Assembly: GCF_032118995.1 (NCBI RefSeq) | Contig: NC_092661.1 | Span: 16,563,006-16,627,005, forward strand | Source of the DNA: Asterias amurensis | Taxonomy: Eukaryota > Echinodermata > Asteroidea > Forcipulatida > Asteriidae | Direction of reading: 5' to 3' | DNA: 64,000 nt | Shown: positions 63,501 to 64,000 of the stretch, in pieces | Numbering within the stretch: the stretch's first letter is position 1 | Layout of the letters: the number at the start of each line of letters is the position of its first letter | Notes under the pieces: model-generated | Told to the model about the DNA's origin: nothing | The model's database searches: none | What the model saw: only the letters and a program-made list of their open reading frames with translations | Made by a program: the position numbers and the translations under genes

Positions 63501-63751
63501 ATTCCCCCCCAAACTTTCCGTTTAGAACTCGGCTAGGATCATCCGTGCCTTGTTTGAGATCACTCTGCGCAACGGTTGGCCCCTCATGGCCGCCCACCTC
63601 CTCATGCTATCCAAGATGGTGGATCGTCGCCTCTGGTCGTTTGAGAACCCTCTACGCCAGTTTCCAACGCTCTCCCAAGAGGTTCACCGCAAGCTGGAGA
63701 ATCGTCGCATGACCATCGACAAGCTGAGGGAGATGACAGCCTCAGAAATAG
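38546..63751 (+). CDS. ASCC3: ASCC3 helicase, exons 1-20, 3' truncated by the window
   Basis: Activating signal cointegrator 1 complex subunit 3, a Ski2-like 3'-5' helicase with two tandem cassettes. It splits collided ribosomes in the ASC-1/RQT complex and unwinds DNA for ALKBH3 alkylation repair. Twenty exons give about 1155 codons of a protein that is about 2200 residues in human. Exon 20 ends in phase 1 at 63751, so the gene continues to the right with the second cassette missing. The start [17 protein letters not shown] matches human MALPRLTGALRSFSNVT. Exons 9-19 are all multiples of three and phase 0. Introns hold most of the mobile DNA of this region, plus an antisense GPCR relic in intron 13. 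Exon coordinates are given in the three block entries. Confidence 0.98.
39302..39700 (-). mobile_element. Family-1 TTAA MITE, full length
   Basis: 'tttaaagaccctggacacgt' to 'aatagtgtccactgccttta', with TTAA at both ends. It lies in ASCC3 intron 2, about 100 bases before exon 3. Confidence 0.88.
40120..40315 (+). mobile_element. Dispersed repeat (AAGGCGATTGCCT family)
   Basis: The fullest copy: 'acaacgaaggcgattgcctc', 'gcccttgaaattctccagta' and 'ggagaaaatgccttggttcc'. It follows exon 3 by about 20 bases. Confidence 0.7.
40651..40902. mobile_element. GGGCCC-type MITE (GCTCTGCTTAC subfamily)
   Basis: 'ggacccaatttcatggctct' to 'gcagagccatgaaatatgcc'. Flanked on the right by an AAGGCGATTGCCT-family piece. 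Confidence 0.78.
41819..41924. mobile_element. 105-bp palindromic MITE
   Basis: 'ggtggatttcacaaagaatt' and 'aactctttgtgaaatcgacc' are inverted ends. It is the compact form of the enlarged element at 10816-11477 and starts about 50 bases after ASCC3 exon 4. Confidence 0.85.
41931..42110. mobile_element. GGGCCC-type MITE
   Basis: 'gggcccaatttcataaaggc' to 'gtatgttctgatgaaattgg', directly after the 105-bp MITE. Confidence 0.7.
42165..42295 (+). pseudogene. Decayed partial copy of the ASCC3 exon 4 3' end plus its donor flank
   Basis: Reads [21 protein letters not shown] against [20 protein letters not shown] of exon 4. Similarity continues into the intron ('gcagagtcagagaaaagagca' against 'gcagggtcagagaaaaagacc'). 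The parental donor 'caggttaga' is 'caagtttga' here, so splicing is unlikely. Confidence 0.8.
42493..42606 (-). repeat. Hammerhead-like repeat, best-preserved core
   Basis: Reverse strand 42604 to 42567: CTGAAGA, helix II CGAGCAG-AGTATA-CTGTTGG, then GAAACGTT. The CTGANGA and GAAA elements match the hammerhead ribozyme core, and ACGT would be a minimal helix III. Downstream is a 'ggctcttttcagagcc' hairpin and 'acccgcaagctta'. Minimal hammerheads of this shape are known from Penelope-like retroelements; no reverse transcriptase is present here. Confidence 0.6.
43075..43632. mobile_element. GGGCCC-type MITE interrupted by a family-1 MITE
   Basis: The left arm 'gggcccaattcgatagagct' reaches 'agctacttttgtgc' at 43242, and the right arm 'gcaactctatgaaattaggc' resumes at 43610. 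The two arms flank 43243-43609 exactly. Confidence 0.85.
43243..43609 (-). mobile_element. Family-1 TTAA MITE, nested
   Basis: 'ttaaagacagtggacactgt' to 'atagtgtccactgcctttaa', with TTAA on both sides, inside the GGGCCC element. Confidence 0.88.
43963..44354 (-). mobile_element. Family-1 TTAA MITE, full length
   Basis: 'ttaacgaccctggacactat' to 'atagtgtccactgcctttaa'. It ends about 115 bases before ASCC3 exon 6. Confidence 0.88.
44606..44989. mobile_element. Family-2 TTAA MITE
   Basis: Ends 'ttaaaggaacgttacagaat' and 'attctgtaatgttcctttaa', 384 bp, no open frame. Sister at 53100-53471 in the opposite orientation. Confidence 0.88.
45400..45480 (+). mobile_element. tRNA-derived SINE head
   Basis: 'ggtcatggcctagcggttca' and 'gtaggtttgagtcctggtca' are box A- and box B-like. 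Cut directly by the next MITE. Confidence 0.6.
45481..45861 (+). mobile_element. Family-1 TTAA MITE
   Basis: 'gcactggacactattggtaa' to 'ggtgtccagtgtctttaa'. The left TTAA is missing. Confidence 0.8.
46250..46400 (+). mobile_element. SINE tail element
   Basis: 'cccagtgcacttatcaaaaa', 'gaaggggttcgccacgttg' and 'gatcggcagcatattgtaca', as in 14030-14320. Confidence 0.6.
46845..47405. mobile_element. Compound palindromic repeat in ASCC3 intron 8
   Basis: Two direct 'agacagtt(t/t)...attggtcgagag' blocks (46857 and 46982) are followed by a triple structure at 47270-47400. There 'aagaaccaggcctcggc' occurs twice in direct order and once inverted, and 'gtttaaaccactagttgaaa' mirrors 'ttttcaactagtggtttaaa'. 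Probably a nested MITE. Confidence 0.6.
47811..48093 (-). mobile_element. Dispersed retro-repeat
   Basis: 'aatatagcgcttctcacgcc', 'aaagcgcttccgac' and 'atgtcttgctcagggacaca' are words of a SINE-like repeat widespread in marine animals (recalled, not searched). Confidence 0.55.
49568..49949 (+). mobile_element. Family-1 TTAA MITE, full length
   Basis: 'agatagtggacactattggt' to 'cagtgtccactgcctttaa'; well preserved. It ends about 170 bases before the first helicase exon (10). Confidence 0.88.
50117..59751 (+). CDS. ASCC3: ASCC3 exons 10-16, first RecA pair
   Basis: Exons: 50117-50317, 51226-51366, 51454-51618, 52789-53037, 58409-58543, 59212-59403 and 59527-59751, residues 462-897. All superfamily 2 motifs are visible: the Q-like NRIQSLVF; Walker A APTGAGKT (Lys501); VAPMKALA (motif Ia); [13 protein letters not shown] at 607-610 (motif II); GLSATLPN with SAT at 644-646 (motif III); [11 protein letters not shown] (motif IV); [13 protein letters not shown] (motif V); and [12 protein letters not shown] (motif VI, 844-850). 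Catalytic residues are intact, so an active ATPase is expected. Intron 13 (53038-58408) is the largest in the window. Confidence 0.98.
50866..50985 (+). mobile_element. tRNA-derived SINE
   Basis: 'ggctagatagttcagttggt', 'ggttcaaatcctgcacc' and the tail 'ctttgttaaaccccaaatc'. It is joined to the hammerhead-like repeat. Confidence 0.7.
50970..51066 (+). repeat. Hammerhead-like repeat, decayed
   Basis: Plus strand: CTGAAGA, then CAAGCAG-ACTATA-CTATTCG, then AACATTGAGACC; the GAAA element has become GAAC. It is followed by the 'ggctcttttcagagcc' hairpin and 'acccgcaagta', as in the copy at 42493. Confidence 0.55.
51150..51205 (+). pseudogene. Short copy of the ASCC3 exon 11 acceptor and exon start
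   Basis: 'ttttagataatctatgttgc' and then 'gaaatggtcaggaactttg' repeat the exon 11 start ('tctagataatctacgttgc' and 'gagatggtcaggaactttg'), with the intervening 27 or so bases missing. It lies about 70 bases upstream of the real acceptor at 51225. Confidence 0.85.
51656..51898. mobile_element. GGGCCC-type MITE, reference copy
   Basis: Nearly perfect inverted ends 'gggcccaatttcatagagct' and 'agctctatgaaattgggccc'; 243 bp, with a second inner inverted pair around 'accaaccaaatttc'. Confidence 0.9.
51973..52176. mobile_element. MITE related to the GPCR 5' flank
   Basis: 'tgtcacacaaggca' and 'tgcctcgtgtgaca' are inverted ends. It matches 2757-2945 along its length. Confidence 0.8.
52466..52758 (-). 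mobile_element. Family-1 TTAA MITE truncated before the exon 13 acceptor
   Basis: Full from 'ttaaagacactggacacgtt' to 'cgtttctcacaatgttttca', then stops 30 bases before exon 13. The last 100 or so bases of the family are absent. Confidence 0.85.
53100..53471. mobile_element. Family-2 TTAA MITE
   Basis: 'ttaaaggaacattacagaat' to 'aatgtaacgttcctttaa', 372 bp. Contains the same 'ctgtagaagtttgagatcga' block as 44606-44989, inverted. Confidence 0.88.
53600..53945. mobile_element. Dispersed repeat (GGGGTGAGAGTCATTGC family)
   Basis: Inverted relative to 32846-33130: 'ggtctacttctctagtgctt', 'ctaccaaacggtagaaatgc' and 'gttagtaatgactctcaccc'. Confidence 0.65.
54115..54530 (-). mobile_element. Family-1 TTAA MITE with a duplicated left end
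   Basis: The terminal 'acacctttggtaatt' segment occurs twice in tandem (about 54127 and 54160) before the normal body. It ends 'atagtgtccactgcctttaa', 50 bases from the stop of the antisense GPCR relic. Confidence 0.85.
54581..55923 (-). pseudogene. Class A GPCR relic nested antisense in ASCC3 intron 13
   Basis: A host rhodopsin-like receptor, intronless, broken at two places. Codons from 55923 give MDKNESNW, then TM1 ([15 protein letters not shown]) and TM2 ([14 protein letters not shown]), and then enter TM3 ([10 protein letters not shown]). A 386-bp TTAA MITE (55210-55599) interrupts there. Downstream the frame resumes as [20 protein letters not shown], then TM4, TM5 and a basic third loop. 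In TM6 ([20 protein letters not shown]) the frame shifts; TM7 continues in another frame as [22 protein letters not shown] with helix-8-like REFKQAL, ending at 54581. DRF replaces DRY and NCIIY replaces NPxxY, as in some divergent lineage-specific receptors. Ligand unknown. It could be a pseudogene or a disrupted allele. Confidence 0.88.
55210..55599. mobile_element. Family-3 TTAA MITE inside the GPCR relic
   Basis: Ends 'ttaaaggaacaagttgcctt' and 'aaggcaacgtgttcctttaa', with long imperfect arms meeting at a central palindrome around 'ggggtcaaaattttgactcc'. Sister at 57496-57882. Confidence 0.93.
56300..56545 (-). pseudogene. Duplicated GPCR start-codon region, decayed
   Basis: 'catccatgatgacacaaagg' and 'agattgtccttt' mirror the region around the GPCR relic start ('tatccatgatgtaacaaaag' and 'agattgtccttt'). 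The block 'agagaattcttggtacagat' occurs both at 56090 and 56361. Only the first few codons (MDEN) remain. Confidence 0.65.
56640..56880 (-). repeat. Relative of the TFG-intron inverted repeat
   Basis: Reverse strand contains 'acaccatgtgtgtgtctact', 'aaaactgtcttgctatac', 'ctgcggagtac' and 'gttctgaaaagaaccgtcct', in the same order as 16076-16220. Confidence 0.6.
57496..57882. mobile_element. Family-3 TTAA MITE
   Basis: 'ttaaagggacacgtttcctc' to 'caaggcaacatgttcattta'; shares 'gtggttttccttttac' and its inverted arm with 55210-55599, and is more worn. Confidence 0.85.
59006..59187 (-). mobile_element. Family-1 TTAA MITE truncated before the exon 15 acceptor
   Basis: From 'tttaaagacactggacacgt', with a deleted centre, to 'gttgtttcccaaaatgttt'. 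It stops 24 bases before exon 15. Confidence 0.82.
60516..63751 (+). CDS. ASCC3: ASCC3 exons 17-20, winged helix and start of the first Sec63 unit
   Basis: Exons: 60516-60635, 61991-62242, 62650-62826 and 63526-63751, residues 898 to about 1155. The winged-helix part holds [38 protein letters not shown] marks the ratchet/Sec63 region, as do [20 protein letters not shown] and [20 protein letters not shown]. Close to human throughout. The last donor (63751/63752) leaves one base of the next codon. Downstream to 64000 is intron, containing the start of another palindromic repeat from about 63858. Confidence 0.96.
60688..61062 (+). mobile_element. Family-1 TTAA MITE, full length
   Basis: 'ttaaaggcagtggacactat' to 'atagtgtccagtgtctttaa', starting about 50 bases after ASCC3 exon 17. 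Confidence 0.9.
61177..61516. mobile_element. GGGCCC-type MITE with internal tandem repeat
   Basis: 'agggcccaatttcatggctc' to 'taagcacagccatgagaatg'. One arm is enlarged by a 31-bp unit repeated four times. Confidence 0.8.
61248..61369 (+). repeat. 31-bp unit, four copies
   Basis: Starts at 61248, 61279, 61310 and 61341, each with 'aagcgtaatttacgggtaac'. Copies are identical, with no spacers. Confidence 0.95.
61517..61645 (+). mobile_element. SINE (same family as 10495-10640)
   Basis: 'ggtggcatggatggttcatg', 'gcttgcctctcaccac', 'ggttcaatttccggc' and 'gtgccacaagggccagg'. Confidence 0.7.
61763..61870 (-). mobile_element. tRNA-derived SINE, reverse orientation
   Basis: 'tttggggttgaacaaagaca', then 'gatgtgaaccaaagacct' (B box reversed) and 'gccggcactctaccaactga'. 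Confidence 0.65.
62415..62640. mobile_element. SINE fragments and tail
   Basis: 'gggattcgaacccatgaccc' (B box reversed) is followed by 'aatcccacccaagtaatgtg', 'tactgagtatacagtgctga' and 'ttatcccctatgcaaattta'. The middle block also lies at about 55995. It ends 10 bases before exon 19. Confidence 0.55.
63184..63377. mobile_element. GGGCCC-type MITE (AGAGCTGCTT subfamily)
   Basis: 'gggtccaatttcatagagct' to 'gcttaagcagctctattaag', with inner 'ggttaccagccaaactacca'. Confidence 0.75.
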
Positions 63752-64000
63752 GTAAGAAAAAATCCAGGGCACACAAATTTTCTTAGTTCTGCTTAGGCAG
63801 GTCATTTTGGCTTAACACTTTTGTACTAAGCAAAAATTTAGTAGGATATCAGTCATTAAAGCGATTATACAGTTTTGGTACAGGAAAAAAAAAAAAGTTC
63901 ACAGATTTACAAATTACTTCCAGGGTTTACAGAAGGTAATGGTGAAAGACTTCTCTTGAAATATTGTTCCATGAAATGCTTTACTTTTTGAGAAAACATA

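Overview
The window is animal nuclear DNA. It has spliced genes with GT-AG introns, low coding density, tRNA-derived SINEs, and an unusually heavy load of short palindromic (MITE-like) DNA repeats. The proteins are deuterostome-like (TFG, FAAP100, SNIP1, ASCC3). From memory of the repeat style I favour a marine echinoderm, probably a sea star; that placement is inference, because no species marker is present. Layout: 1-2.75 kb is repeat-rich intergenic DNA. An intronless rhodopsin-class GPCR lies at 2960-4123 (+). A repeat field follows (4.1-8.8 kb: MITEs, SINEs, a LINE reverse-transcriptase relic). TFG (+) has seven coding exons between 11581 and 19161. It converges on FAAP100 (-), which has seven coding exons from 29912 down to 22975. 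Between FAAP100 and SNIP1 lie tandem repeats and a complete hAT-like element with an 8-bp target duplication. SNIP1 (-, two coding exons, 37049 to 35099) stands head to head with ASCC3 (+). ASCC3 starts at 38546 and runs off the right edge: 20 exons, about 1155 codons, covering the N-terminal region and the first Ski2-like helicase cassette. A broken GPCR lies on the opposite strand inside ASCC3 intron 13. The host genes have housekeeping roles: ER-exit/COPII organisation (TFG), the Fanconi anaemia core complex (FAAP100), splicing and transcription (SNIP1), and collided-ribosome rescue plus alkylation repair (ASCC3). I see no operon-like logic; the only close regulatory pairing is the divergent SNIP1/ASCC3 promoter region of about 1.5 kb. 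All exon borders were read by eye from splice consensus, matching phases and recalled human homologues. Every phase closes, so the models are strong, but no search was run. The most interesting non-gene signals are these. Three introns carry decayed partial copies of a nearby exon edge. A TTAA-target MITE sits in the third membrane segment of the nested GPCR, and its empty site is in frame. A MITE forms the 5' flank of the intact GPCR. Four loci carry hammerhead-ribozyme-like cores. Two MITE copies are cut at the same internal point, each directly before an ASCC3 3' splice site.
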